A DNA stretch of 64,000 bases, taken from contig NC_079233.1 in assembly GCF_028502605.1 (NCBI RefSeq), forward strand, positions 2,294,001-2,358,000. Reading direction: 5' to 3'. Below, piece by piece: positions 31,601-43,744 of the stretch. The stretch comes from Trichoderma breve (Eukaryota > Ascomycota > Sordariomycetes > Hypocreales > Hypocreaceae). Within the stretch, counting starts at the first letter, position 1; every line of letters starts with the position of its first letter. The position numbers were made by a program, and so were the translations under genes. Under the pieces are notes generated by a model. The model saw only the letters and a program-made list of their open reading frames with translations, searched no databases and had not been told where the DNA came from.

Positions 31601-34600
31601 ATGATTCTGCCCACCTCAAAAGAAGAAGATAAAAACCTGAAGAAGCGATATGCCGTGTTCAACGACGATGGCAGTCTGGCAGAATTGAAGGGATTCGAAG
31701 TGAAGCGCCGTGGTGAGCTTAAGCTGATCAAGATCTTCCAGCAGCAAATCTTCAAATTTTTCCTGGAAGGAGAAGATTTGACACAATGCTACACTGCCGT
31801 GGCCAAAGTTGCAAATCAATGGCTAGATGTATTGCATAACAAAGGATCTACGCTTGCGGACGAAGAGCTGATGGAGCTGATTTCTGAAAACCGAAGCATG
31901 TCCAAGACGCTGGAGGAGTACGGTAGTCAGAAGTCTACCAGTATCACAACTGCGCGGCGTCTTGCCGACTTTTTGGGTGAACAAATGGTCAAGGACAAAG
32001 GTCTGAATTGTAAATTCATTATTTGTTCTCGGCCACGAAATGCACCCGTCACGGAGCGAGCTGTTCCCGTCGCCATCTTCTCTGCGGAAGAAACTGTGAA
32101 ACGCGCATATCTGAAGAAGTGGCTCAAGGAAGAACCTGTAGATACCGACCCTCGAGCTCTGTTGGACTGGGATTATTATCTGGAACGTCTAGGATCCGTT
32201 ATCCAAAAACTCATCACCATTCCCGCCGCGTTGCAAAAAGTCCGCAATCCCGTTCCTCGAGTACCTCATCCCGACTGGCTTCAACGAAGGATAAACATGA
32301 AGGATGACAAGATGAAGCAAAAGAAACTTACGGACCTCTTCAGCGCCAAAGAACCGCTAGCAGACATTACGAATATTAACGGCTCTCGGGCGGAAGACAT
32401 GGAGGACTTTGGCTCCAAGCTGCTGAAGCCCAAACAGCTCGGTGCTCTCATCGCATCATCCCAACCACCACCTATCTCTCAAAAGCGCAAGTCTCCCGAA
32501 CCAGCAGAAGAGCCAAACCCTATGACCGCTTTGCCGAGCGCCATACCTGATCCATCTGAAGACTATGTTGATTTCTTGCAATATCAGAAAATGAAGTGGA
32601 AGTTGCAGAAACAAGCACGTATTCGGAGAAGGCAGCTGTTTGGCGAGAGAAGAGGCAATGTGAGCAGCAACATTCAACAAACGTTTATGAAGCAGGCGCA
32701 TCTTACGTTTATGAATACGTGGCAACTGCTTCATCTGAAAGCCACCGACACCCCTGGTATCGTGACGGCGCACGTCTTGATTGATGCGAAGATCCATACG
32801 CTAAAAATTAACGTTCCTCGACAGGTCTTTCTCAATCTTAAGAAGGAGGAACTGCCAGACGTCGAGATTGCCGGGTGCCAGGTTGAACAAGTAAACTATA
32901 CTCTCCCCAACGGGCATCAGTCTAAGCATCTCTTCAAACTTACCGTTCCGGAAGACGTCTACTTTAACGAAGCAGAAAAATTCTCGCTCTTGTTCAATCA
33001 CCCCAGTGTAGAGGGTGTGTATGAAAAACAAGTACCCCTGAATATTCGCGCAGTGCTTCGGCTGGGCAATCTCTGTGCCATCGACGAGGAACAAGAAGCT
33101 GTTCTTGGCAGGGGTCTCGAGCAAGCATTCGATCTGATGGGCCTTAAACGACCAACCAAGCCAAGGACGTATCTTGAGTCATCTCCATTGGCTTACATTT
33201 ACATATCTCACATCACCGCAGGGGATCGCCAAATATTTGGTCTATTCTCAACCACAAGTGATCAGGCCTACGTTGTGATACTGCAAAAAGGAAGAGATTC
33301 TGGCTCGGATCTTCCGAATATCACCAAGTTGTACTCTGAACTGCTAGCCAAAAGAGCAGAGGAAGCTGCAGGCACGAATTGGCAGGATTGTTTCAAATAT
33401 CAAGAGAAGATCACCTTCAAGATCACCCAAGTGACAACACGGCGCAAGGCCCACTTAGAGGTCGCAGATGTCGTCCGAAAACTTCGCAAGGATGAATCGC
33501 GGCCACAAATGATGGTTATCCAGTCGTCGCAGAGAAATCTTTTGGTTCATGACATTCCTATTCTGGGCGAATTTCCCGTGTTGCCCCTCAAGTACGATGC
33601 TTCCGACAGCTCACTGCCGCCCTTGGGTTGGCAAGCAGTTGTTGCGCGACGTCTGGTTGGCCACTACCTAGGGCTTGGATCCTGGATCTTGCACCTTACA
33701 GCCTTGGCGCGCTATGGCGACGTTCCTCTATGCAACCTAGAGCGTGATGATCCTCGTTTCCTAATTGACATTGCCTACGCCAGACGGCTCCAGGCAAATG
33801 GGGTGGTGCTATGGTGGTCTCCTGACCCCCGACCAGACCATGCTGGTTATGAAAAGGATGACATTGTCGGATCACTCGACACTGTCAAGATGCCTAGCAT
33901 CAACAACCCCGGAACTTACTCTTCGGTTTGTATTGACTTGGATGTTCGCAATCTTGCCATCAACACTATATTGACCTCCTCCTTGATCAACGAGCTTGAA
34001 GGCGCTGAATCAATATCATTCAATCCTACAGCCGATGGATCAGAGATTCTTGCTTCGGAGAATGGGTTTGCCAACGCCGGAGTCTTGGTTCTTCGTGAGA
34101 TGGTCAAAGCCTGGTGGGCAGAAGCTTGCAAAGGCAGTACGATGGCCGATGTGCTTGTTCAGCATCTCGTCCGGTGGGTTGAGAACCCAGATTCCTTCAT
34201 GTACGACCGAGCGCTGCACTACTATGTGCAAATGATGTCTCGAAAGGCATTCCAACAGCTCATGGCAGATTTCAGGCGGGTCGGTTCGCAGGTCATCTTT
34301 GCCAGCGCAAACCGACTGATCCTACAGACGACGAAGGCCGAAGTTGGCAATGCATTTGCGTATAGCCAGTACATTATCAAGTCGATCAAGAGCAAGTCTC
34401 TATTCCACTTCATTGACTTGGAGATCAAGGAATATTGGGACTACTTAGTGTGGTACGACGAGTTTAACTACGGTGGCCGAGCCTGTCAGGAGGTTGCCGA
34501 GTCTGACGAACAGAACCTGGAGACCATTATGCATTGGCAGATGGCCACGTTCCTGCCCGTCCGTCTACAGTCTACCTTCCAAGACTGGGTGATTGAATTT

Positions 34601-35410
34601 ATTCAACTTATGCATAAACTAAAACGACCGGAAAACAATGACCCTGACTCAACCCCACGACTCACTCAGCTGCCGAGTAGGAATCAAGAACCCAATGGCG
34701 ACACTCAAATCATCTTGGGTAAAGCTTTTGAGAAGCCAATGAAGAAAGTCATCGTCGGTCTCATTAATCAGCAGAAGCGCGAACTCATGCATCCAGAACT
34801 GGCAGAGGACTATAGCTTCCCCTCGCTGCCCGGCTCGCACCTTTCACTACGCAACCCAATTCTTGAGCTCGTCAAGTCGATCACGCAGGTGCTGTCTCTG
34901 GATAAGAACATCACGCTTGAGGCAAGATTACTGCGTAAAGAATTGCTTGCGCTCTTCGAAATTCGTGAGTTTTCCAAGGAGGGAGCGTTTACGAATCCCT
35001 CGGAGAGCTTGAAACTATTGCAAGTGTCTTGTGACAGCTGCACAATGGCGCGGGATTTGGATCTCTGCCGCGACGAGGATCTGTTTGGCTCTCCTGGAGA
35101 GAATGGCGGACAGAGCTGGCACTGTGGCTTCTGCAACAGCGAGTACGATAGGGTGAGCATCGAGGAGCGGCTGCTTGCCATGGTGGAGGGCTGGACGACA
35201 GATTGGGCTAGTCAGGATCTCAAGTGTGAACGGTGCGGTGCTCTGAGAGTGAATGACTTTATGGAGCATTGCACTTGCAGCGGTGAATGGAAAGAGGTGT
35301 TGTCGCGGGATGAGGTTGTGCGCAAGTTGGCCGTTATGAAGCGGGTGGCCCAATATTATGGCTTGAAGATGCTTGGAAATGTGGTCGAGGGACTGTATGA
35401 GGGACTGTAA
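28625..35410 (+). CDS. POL2: DNA polymerase epsilon catalytic subunit
   Basis: Three exons (28625-29232, 29304-29449, 29505-35410) encode 2219 residues, the usual length for Pol2. It is the leading-strand replicative polymerase with proofreading, in the nucleus. Exonuclease motifs are MAYDIETSK (D288/E290), TYNGDFFDWPF and YSVSDAVATYY. Polymerase motif A is DVASMYPNI (D638), motif B is KVILNSFYGYVM, and motif C is LELDTDGIW (D873, D875). All catalytic residues are intact. The C-terminal half is the inactive second exo-pol module seen in all Pol epsilon. Near the C-terminus are two cysteine modules, CDSC...CGFC and CERCG...CTC, that bind Dpb2 and metal. Introns are 71 and 55 nt with GTGAGT and GTATAT donors; both joins restore conserved sequence. 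Confidence 0.96.
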
Positions 35411-35749
35411 AGATGTAAATATGGACAGCTAGGAGGTGTGTTGGCTTTTAGAAGCATTGATTCGGCGTTGTCTTTTTCCGGGGGCACTTGGGTTTTATAG
35501 CAGTTATATGTCGATATATTCATGAATCCATATGTCCATAAATCTTAAGGTATTTGATAATTCTTTGCATAGCAAAGGGTTTCCGCAGTGATACGCCAAA
35601 CAAGTTAACCATGCAAATATGAGAGAAAAATATTAGTCAAGTCCATACGCCCCTGACTTTTCCTTTCCATTATTCATATATTCTTTGACCCGTTCTCATA
35701 AGCTTCTACACTCTTCTTATGCCAGAATAAGACCATTCCTATATTCCTT
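35411..35749. other. Convergent 3' region, 339 bp
   Basis: This lies between the POL2 and CUE3 stop codons and should hold both 3' untranslated regions. It is A+T-rich with no gene. Confidence 0.6.
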
Positions 35750-37790
35750 TCACCCCGCAAACCCTCCGCGAGCCATCTTCTTAGCCCTTGCATCCCGTCT
35801 ATGGTGATTCGCTCTCGCTCCTTTATGAGCCTCTTTATTCTTCCTAGCCATTTCCGTATCCTTCTCTCCCGTCGGTCCGGCAACATTCCCTCCTCTGCCA
35901 CGACCTCCTCGGCCGCGTCCTCCTCTCGCACGCCCGCCTCTTCCGCCCCTATTTGAGCCTCCGTCCGGATCACTCTCCTCTGCGCCTGAACCGGCAGGAC
36001 TGGCTCTCCATGAAGTGCGTTCGAGCTGTGATTGCTGGCCGCTCCATGCATATTTAGCCTCCAGACGCTTCATCTGGGTAGGATTCCTCTGCAGCATGAC
36101 TGCCCATCCTTCGATGGCCTCGTCAGCCATGCCTGTTTCATCCCGCAGTTTTGTGCGGGTAGCGCTCCTCCTCGTCTCTGCATCTCTTGCAAAGATCCTA
36201 AGATCCGCCTGGAAAGCACGGAAGAGAAGCTCTTCGTTGCTGTCGTTGACACCATCGGCTTCCTGGTTGCCTGCATCCACGGTGCCTCCCACGTCGGCGG
36301 CATCATACGTGTCGTCACGCTCGTCGTCGTCTGGGTCAAGCGCCGCCAGAGCGGATAAGATGGCTGCCTTGTTTGGAGCTGTTGACTTGTCCCTGAGGAC
36401 GTCGTCAGCCGTCTTCTCGGGGTTCTTGCCAAAAGAGATTTTGGAAGTGTCGACTGCCAGCCGATCAAACTCATCGTCGTCGAAAACGTTGCGTCTAATG
36501 GGTAACTGTGTCGGTGTTGAGCGAGGCGCCAGGTCTTTATGTGCTTGAGTATCTGGTTGTGTATGTGACCTTTTCAGAAGAGATTGTTAGCTAAGTCACA
36601 AGAAATCCACTTCGCAAAAAAAAAAAAAGGAGATACTGAGAAACTCACAATGGCTCTGTCCTGTCCGCAGTGGCAAGATGCGGCGGTAGCGTTTCATCAA
36701 ACAGATTCGCAATCACTTGCTCCACGTCGCCATTATACTCATCCAAGCATTTTGCTATGAACCCGGCCCCCATGTCCGGGAAAATGTCCTGAACATGGGT
36801 GATTTGGCTCATCTGGTGGACATGTATCTCCGCATGTACATCCTCAGCTGATTCTACTCCCTTTCCTTTGTCCACCTTTCGCTTTATCAACTTCTTTGGC
36901 CGAACAATAATACCTGTCTTGAAAGATTCCAGGGTAGTGATGCGATTCTTGAGGTTAGATGGCGCTGCTGTCGATGACTCTATTTTCCGAAGCAATGCCT
37001 TCAGTATTGGTGTATTCGTCACGAGATCAGCGCCCAGGGAGTCGTTGGGATTCAGGGTCCCTTTCTTGTGTGCCTCCGCAGCCACCTGAATAGCGTATAA
37101 TTGATCGCTAATCATAGACCACTTGGGAGGCTCTACTTCTATCAACCCAATGAGACATAGGTAGACTGTAGTAATGATGGTCTTGCGCAGAGGTGGATTG
37201 ATGACCCGAAAGCAGGTGACTAGACCGTCGAAGAAGTCGGATCCAGCGAGTAGAAGTATACATGCGTTAGGAGAAGCATGCAGCAACGGATTCAGACGCG
37301 TGAGTTCTAGCTCGACAAGTTTGAGGTCACCCTTACTTCCGGCGTCGAGCTGCGGGATAAGCAGCTTTTTGAGAGAGAGTAATGAAGCTTCGATGGGGGC
37401 AGCGTGACTGGCGAATAGCCGCGCAAGCAGCGGCGCAGTGTGCTTCTTTGGAAACGTCCTGGCTAACCCGGCCAGAAAATGTACGTCTAATAACCGAGGT
37501 GAAGGACATATCGTCAAGAGCCGTGAGATGAGGCGGAAGATGGTCTTTAACAGCCGCGGTGATATTGTCTTTGCGCCAGATTCGACTGCGGTCTCCTCCA
37601 CGAATGTTGATACAAATATCGTCAGGGCCTCATTGTCTGAAGCTGTCTGCTTGAATGCGGCATCGTCTAGGTCCAGATAAGCTTGTGATAGTGCAATCCA
37701 TGCTTCCGATAGAGCATCCCAGTCTTCGGGTGAGATGCGCTGCCGCCACGAGGCCTTTGGGAACGGGGCAAAGGGCGGTAGAGAAACCAT
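35750..37790 (-). CDS. CUE3: CUE-domain protein, ASCC2/Cue3 family
   Basis: Two exons (37790-36649, 36569-35750) encode 653 residues; the 79-nt intron has a GTGAGT donor and a T12 tract. The N-terminal 320 residues form the alpha-helical region shared by ASCC2 and yeast Cue3. It starts MVSLPPFAPFPKASWRQRIS. The ubiquitin-binding CUE domain is at about 333-372 (VQDIFPDMGAGFIAKCLDEY and the matching DVEQVIANLFDETLP). The C-terminal part has NVFDDDEFDRLA and a helical segment, then an RGG-rich basic tail. In yeast this protein (Rqt3) is part of the RQC-trigger complex that recognises ubiquitinated stalled ribosomes with Slh1. The family call is firm; the RGG tail suggests RNA contact. Confidence 0.88.
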
Positions 37791-38280
37791 GACGTCTTTT
37801 CTACCGGTCTGTGTATGCTGGAGAGAAATTTGGTCTATAATGGCTTATGAGGTAGATATAATGATCGGCTACTGTAAGACAGAGGAAAGGAGCAGCTTTT
37901 GGATATAAATAAACACTCTCATCTGAAGCCTCTCACAGGCATCTGCCCCCATCATCGCCGAATGATTCATTGGAGATCTCGTTCCGGTTAGTACAAATCT
38001 GACCCACCAACTCCCCGGGCGAGGCAGCTGCATCTGCCAATCGCAACGCTTAGTTTAAACTCGCACCATCACCGCAACAGGACTAGCGCAGCGCACAGCG
38101 AAAGCCCTAGCTGGACAATTTGCAACCCCACCAAAAAGTTCCGCGATTTCTGCTACTTGCAAAAAACATCACCATCCGCATCAATCGCCAACTTTCCCGG
38201 CCTCATCACTTTGCCGATACGAAGATCGTCCCCTTTCAATCCAATTATAACGATCCGTTCGAGTCGTGAAGCCGTTCAAA
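37791..38280. promoter_or_regulatory. Bidirectional promoter of CUE3 and RPS20
   Basis: The two genes diverge from this 490-bp spacer. It includes CCCTAG and A/C-rich stretches close to the RPS20 side, as in many fungal ribosomal-protein promoters. No factor site is certain. Confidence 0.5.
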
Positions 38281-38799
38281 ATGTCTTACCAGAAGAACGA
38301 CAAGGATGTCCAGGAGCCGGCTGTTAGTTTCCTTCTCCTTTGCGACTTGCGTCGACCGCAGAGCATAGCACAGCACAGCACCCCTTGAAACAGCAGCCGC
38401 TAACGTATCGTCCAATGTACAGAAGAGCCACAAGATCCGCATCACCCTTTCTTCTCGCAAGGTCCAGGTCCTCGAGAAGGTCTGCTCCGAGATCATCGAC
38501 CGTGCCAAGAACAAGGACCTCCGCGCCAAGGGCCCTGTCCGTCTGCCTACCAAGTGCCTGACCGTCACTCCCCGCAAGACCCCTTGCGGTGAGGGTTCCA
38601 AGACCTGGGACCGCTTCGAGATGCGCATTCACAAGCGTCTCATCGAGTGCGTTTACTACCCTTTGTCGAGACTTGCGCTTTGTACGCAGTTTGCTAACCG
38701 TGTCTCGTCTGTAGCCTCCACGCCCCCACTGAGGTCGTCAAGCAGATCATTGTCAACATCGACGCTGGTGTCGAGGTTGAGGTCACCATCGCTGCTTAA
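38281..38799 (+). CDS. RPS20: Small-subunit ribosomal protein S20 (uS10)
   Basis: Three exons (38281-38322, 38423-38646, 38715-38799) encode 116 residues. Introns are 100 and 68 nt, with GTTAGT and GTGCGT donors and CTAAC branch sites. It is a 40S core protein at the head of the small subunit. The signature [20 protein letters not shown] is followed by [20 protein letters not shown] and [20 protein letters not shown], where the last part spans the second splice junction. The C-terminus is the usual [10 protein letters not shown]. Codon use is strongly biased to C-ending codons, as expected for a highly expressed gene. An intron soon after the start codon is typical of fungal ribosomal-protein genes. 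Confidence 0.96.
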
Positions 38800-39105
38800 G
38801 CGAATCTCCAATCTCGTAAAGATGTTGGAGTGACCGAGACCCTGACGTCGAGGGAGATTAAAACAGCCCTCGCAGCAGATAGGCACAAAATAAACTGGTT
38901 CAAGACATATACCCAATTGGTCTCTTTATATAATCATTGTGACTGTGTTTTCCTCTCTTCCAAAGCAGCCCGTTAACGCCGTAGTTTGTCTGCCTTGTGT
39001 TCAGAACATGGAACCGTATCAAATAAATGCCCATATTGATCCATTACAAAACTCCATCTCATATCCGTTCGATTTCCAAACATACTGGACATCCTTCTAT
39101 TCTAG
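38800..39105. other. Convergent 3' region, 306 bp
   Basis: This short spacer separates the RPS20 and nucleoporin stop codons and holds their 3' ends. Nothing else is visible. Confidence 0.6.
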
Positions 39106-40871
39106 TTAAAAATCCCATTGCGTACATTCTCGCGGCGGGGGCAGCTCCGGCATCAAGCCATCGGCAAATCCTCCCGTCTCAGCAAAAGCAGCCCATTGGG
39201 TTTTCAATTGGTCGCTATATTGTTCAATGGGCAGTTCTGTATCCTTGTTGTAGCCTGGAGGACCTTTGGGGAACCAAATCCGTGTCCATGTGCCGTCAAA
39301 TGCGCGGATCCCAGGCACCTCACCGACATAAGTTACTGGCTGCCCTTTGAACATGGTCAGCCGCCCATCCATAGCCCTTGAGCTGTAACTTTCGATATTT
39401 GGGTGCTGTTTCGAACTGCCTGGAGGGTAAGGGTTGTTGCTGCCCACACCAGCTCCCGCTGACGGAGGTTGCTGAGCCCCTGAAAAAGGATTAGCCTGAG
39501 AAGATGTGCCATTTGTCTGATTTTGAGCGAAAGGATTGGCGGTGGGCTGTTGCTGTTGTTGTGGTTGTGATTGTTGCCCAAACGGGCTCGCATTATTCTG
39601 CGCAAAGGTTTGGTTCGCCGGCGCCCCAAACGGTGACTGATTCTGAACAGGCTGTTGAGAAAATGGACTGCTAGTATTTTGAGCTGGAGATGCGAAAGGA
39701 TTGGCAGCAGGGGCGGATGGTTGTCCAAAGGGACTTGGGCTGGCGCCTGCCGCAGGGCCGAAAGGGTTCGGCTTCTGTCCAAGCGCAGACGGCTGGCCAA
39801 ATGCATTTCCTTGCGCCTGAGGTTGTCCAAATGGACTAGATTGTGTGTTTGGCTGAGAAGGTTGGCCAAAAGCAGGGGCACCAAATGGACTAGGCTTGGC
39901 CCCAAGTGCAGACGGCTGCCCAAATGCCGAGGCCGGTTGTGATGGTTGAGAGAACGGAGAAGTTGTTTGCGATGGTTGTCCAAATGCTGATGTGGGCTGA
40001 GATGGTTGACCAAACGCAGGCTGTGATGGTTGTCCAAAGGGGTTGGACTGCTGGCCTAGAGCAGACGGCTGGCCAAATGCACCTGTCGTGGGCGCCATAG
40101 TAGCAGGGTTCCCGCCGAACGGATTTGTAGTAGCGGTGTTCGCACCAAATGGATTTGTAGCGTTGGGCCTTCTTCCCACTCCAAACTCGCCAAATGGTGT
40201 GCCTTGGGTTCCCTCTTTACATATATCGTGTCTGTTGGGATGCCGGTTTTCCGCTTCCACAATGAATCGTGCCGCTTCCATCGGGTTTCGCGCCGCGGCT
40301 TCCATTTGCTGCTTTGCATTTTGGTACAATTGTTGTGCTTCGTTGAGCTGCGCGCACCTTGGTTAGAACAATCATGAAATAGATTATTTGTGTTGGATAT
40401 CCTCACAGCCTGCTGCTCATTGCCTGAAGCTTTGCCTACGAGGTAATGAAGTCTGAGTTCTTCAAAGCTCTGTTCGCGAGGATACCCGCCAAAGAGCTGT
40501 TCTGGAGCGTCTCGCCCAGGAGCATACGCAGACAGAATCCATTGGGGCGCCTCTATCGTCAAGTCTTTCTCGATCACATCGGGGGCTAAGCTGTATTTTG
40601 CTGTTTCCGAGGTCAGCGCCATCAAGAACAATCGACTTCATGCATCTTACTCAACGCGCTCTCACTCCCACCCGTGTTAGTTCCTCCCAAAGCTCCGAAG
40701 CGGTTCGAGGACTGATTGCGATTGCCACCGGCATTAGGGTGCTCGTAGCGACAGCTGTCTACCAAAGGGTGTTAGCATCTCTTACAAGGAGAATGTCGAA
40801 GTGGAATGAAAAAAGGTGAACGTACTGCCGAACTTGCAATAACCCTGCTGGTAGAACCTGCACACCGCCAT
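39106..40871 (-). CDS. AMO1: CCCH zinc-finger FG nucleoporin (AMO1 / Nup42-like)
   Basis: Four exons (40871-40826, 40758-40651, 40600-40407, 40347-39106) encode 529 residues; introns are 50-67 nt. The first two exons together rebuild a CX7CX5CX3H zinc finger (C4, C12, C18, H22) in CRFYQQGYCKFGNSCRYEH, which validates the first join. Next is a helical region with WILSAYAPGRDAPEQLFGGY, then about 270 residues of FG repeats, mainly NPFG, SPFG and AFGQPS units. A structured C-terminus (EQYSDQLKTQWAAF, ending CTQWDF) follows. This layout matches fungal Amo1 and Nup42/NLP1, on the cytoplasmic face of the nuclear pore, with a role in mRNA export. Repeat units are similar at DNA level, so length may vary. 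Confidence 0.9.
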
Positions 40872-41843
40872 AGTGGGCAGTCAGCGGAAGATGATGATTT
40901 TAAGATGGTTGCAGCAGCTATGCCATCGCGAAATATCGCCGTTCCAACGTCGTCTCACGATGTTGTCGCGAGAAAGGTGGAAGAAACGAAGGAATCCTGG
41001 GCAATTGAAGGTTGGCGATTAGATAGGCCGGAAAGATAAAAGCAAATGCCTAGTAGGCAGCCTTGTGCAGCCTTGGGGCGGTTTAGTGGTTCTCCAGCGC
41101 CTACAGGAACCTGCTGGCCAATCATGTCCGCCATACCCGTCCCCTGCATCGTCTCCAATGTCAGTTGTTTCTGAAGCCATCAAACGGATTCATCGGTGCT
41201 AGGTATGAATAGATAGATGTCTTGGGCGAATTTGAGCTGAATTGAGTAAACTTATAAAAACCTCAAGCCTAGCCTCTAGATTCCTGATAACCTTATAGAA
41301 ATCTATATTTTCGGACTTGTAGAGGTACCTAAGATGTTACTGAAGAGTGCAATGCCGAGCAGAAGTACCTCCCTCAGTATTTTATGTGGAAAATACCTTC
41401 TTCACTGTAGCCTAGACTGAACTTGCCCAATACCGCATCGTTGATATCTTTACTATACCATATGTAGCTTCTCTTGCTTCTTCCCTTTACAATTACTCTC
41501 AGGGCTTAGAAACTTCCGCAACTCTACGTTCGGCTGTTTAAGTCTGTTGAGCTCGTGTGACGTGCGCCCAGTAAAATAACATCAAATGCGCCAAGTCAGG
41601 TATATCGCGAAACACGATCACAAATCGACTTCGCTTTAGAAATTTTATTGCATTTTTATTTGTGTTTTTTATATCATTGTGTAATTCATGAAAATTGGTC
41701 GTAAATCCCCAATGCCGCCCTCATGCTTTGTAAATGGTCTCATTCTTACCTGTGGAATTTCAGTCCAACTTGTAAAAGCGAGCAATCTGCCTCGCTCATC
41801 ATCTCTTCACCAACATCATAACGTACACGACGCAACCACCAGT
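40872..41843. other. Intergenic, 972 bp, no supported gene
   Basis: This is the upstream side of the nucleoporin gene and the downstream side of the P450 gene, in A+T-rich DNA from about 41200 on. It holds only short ORFs. Confidence 0.55.
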
Positions 41844-43744
41844 TTAGTACTTTTCGGCCAACTTGAACTCAACGATGGGTCCCTTCTTGGCGCTGGTGAA
41901 AATATCCGCCAGCTGGAACTCCTCGGGACGGTGTCGGCCCCATTCCAGATCAGCGCGGCCCTCGCTAGGGTCGGCAACACCAATGGCTCTTCTCATGTCA
42001 TAGAGGTAGAAGGCTCGAGCAAGAGTCAGGGTCATCTCAACATAGGCCAAGCCCTTGCCGATGCATCCACGAGGTCCAATGCTAAAGGGGCAGAAGGCGG
42101 CCTGCGCCTGTGAAACGTCTTCCACGGTTGATGCCCTCTTGGTGGCAGGGTTGATAGCGTCCTTGATCCATCGCTCAGGAGCATAAGTGAATGGCTGGGG
42201 GTAGTACTCCTCGTTGTGGTGGATGTTGTAGTGGGGGGTTCCGACGACAATTCCGGCAGGGACGAAATGGCCATCGATGGTGATGCCACCGGGCAGGACC
42301 TCACGAGGCAGGATACCGCCAACAGAAGGAGACATACGCATGGCCTCATCGATACAGGCGCGAAGATAGGTACAAGATGCAAGAGTAGGTCCTTGAACAA
42401 TCTCTTCAACGTCGGAAAACTTGCCTCGGATTTCGTCAACAACCTTCTGCATAGCGTGGGGGTTGCGGGTCAGGTAGAACAGGGTAGAGGCCATGGCAGT
42501 CGAGGTGGTATCAGATCCGGCAATAATGCTGGTTGTTTTATGTCAGTATGAGGGGTTCATAAGAGCGTATTAGATGCATATCTTCGGAGATGGCTTACAG
42601 CAGGTTAGACTCTCCCCACAGCTCGGGGGTAGAGAAGCCCTGGCCGGTCTCAGGATCACGAGCCTTGAGGAGGTAGTAGAAAAAGTCGCGGCGGTCAGTC
42701 TCTTCTCCAAGCTTGGTTCTCTCGGTCAGCTGGGCCTTGCTGTAGGCCATGTAGCGGGCACGTCCAGCGGCGAGCTTGGGGAACATGATCTTGTCGAACT
42801 TGAGCTTGTCGACAATGGGCATGGTACCGCACTGGTTCAATCATCAGCACACCATGTTGTTAACTCTTTTGGCAATCAAATGGCTTACAAGAAGATGTCT
42901 AGTAGTGGCAGCTTCAACCAGGTCCAGGGCGAAGCGGTTGTCTGGGCTTTCCAGCATGTGGAAAGCCTTGCCGTAGCTCAAATCACCAAGGATATCCATA
43001 GCAAGGTAATTGCACCAGTGGGCCATGTTTCGCGGCTGAGTCCAGCCCTTGGATTCGGCATTTCCGTCCTGGAGGCCAATCTGCTCGCAGAAAGTGCGGA
43101 CGTTGTTGAGGATGTATCGCTGCATCTCCTTCATGGCACTCTCGGAAAAGGCGTGGGAGAGCACACGTCGCTTGCGGGCGTGAACCTCCTTGTCGCGAGT
43201 GTTGTGGGTATTGGCGACGGGGTGAGCAAAAGAGTTGTAGAATTCAGCCTTGCGAACATTGGACTTGAAGCCATAGATGTCCTTCAGGGACTGCTGGGTG
43301 CTAAATGAGAGGGAGTTGGGGCCATAGCGAACAACCTTGCCTATGAATCAAAACATGTTAGCTACAAATATTGACAATTTCGCGGTTTGACTTTTAGAGC
43401 GCCATGTCTTGCGACTTACCATATTTCTGGTGCAGTCGCCAGAATTGAAGGTGACGGTCTCCCTTCCAGGCGTGGTAGAGCTGGTAGCCATCCGTGAGCT
43501 TAGCGATAAAAGGGCCCGGATATTTCGCCAGAGGGTGGAAGAAGACGCGGTAGACGACAAATGAAAAGAGCTTGATTTCACGTTAGCTCTGCCAGCTTCA
43601 TATTCCCGGTTCATCCAAATCGTCCGTCTTGTATTTTCATCTCATCTCGTTTTCTATCATACGGGAACAACTTACATAAAGAGCTCCCGCTGCTAGCAGG
43701 AGCCCCAGCCATGCGACGGGGTGTTGATTGCTGAGCGACAGCAT
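41844..43744 (-). CDS. Cytochrome P450 monooxygenase
   Basis: Five exons (43744-43676, 43570-43420, 43340-42889, 42831-42599, 42528-41844) encode 529 residues; introns are 57-105 nt. Exon 1 encodes a membrane anchor (AWLGLLLAAGALY), and FFHPLAKYPGPF is the usual proline hinge. The I-helix oxygen-binding motif is AGSDTTS (305-311), the ExxR pair is E363/R366, PERW follows, and the heme ligand is C457 in FSIGPRGCIG. All essential residues are present. It is a microsomal class II enzyme of the fungal group that includes isotrichodermin C-15 hydroxylase and benzoate hydroxylase-like CYPs; I cannot name the CYP family or substrate. Neighbours are housekeeping genes, so it is not in an obvious cluster. 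Confidence 0.93.

Noticed and set aside
39390..40170. Regularly repeated short units considered as a CRISPR-like array
   Set aside because: They are coding FG repeats of a nucleoporin in an intact frame.
6597..43744. Monooxygenase, decarboxylase and P450 as one biosynthetic cluster
   Set aside because: They are 2-35 kb apart with many housekeeping genes between them and no synthase, transporter or regulator.
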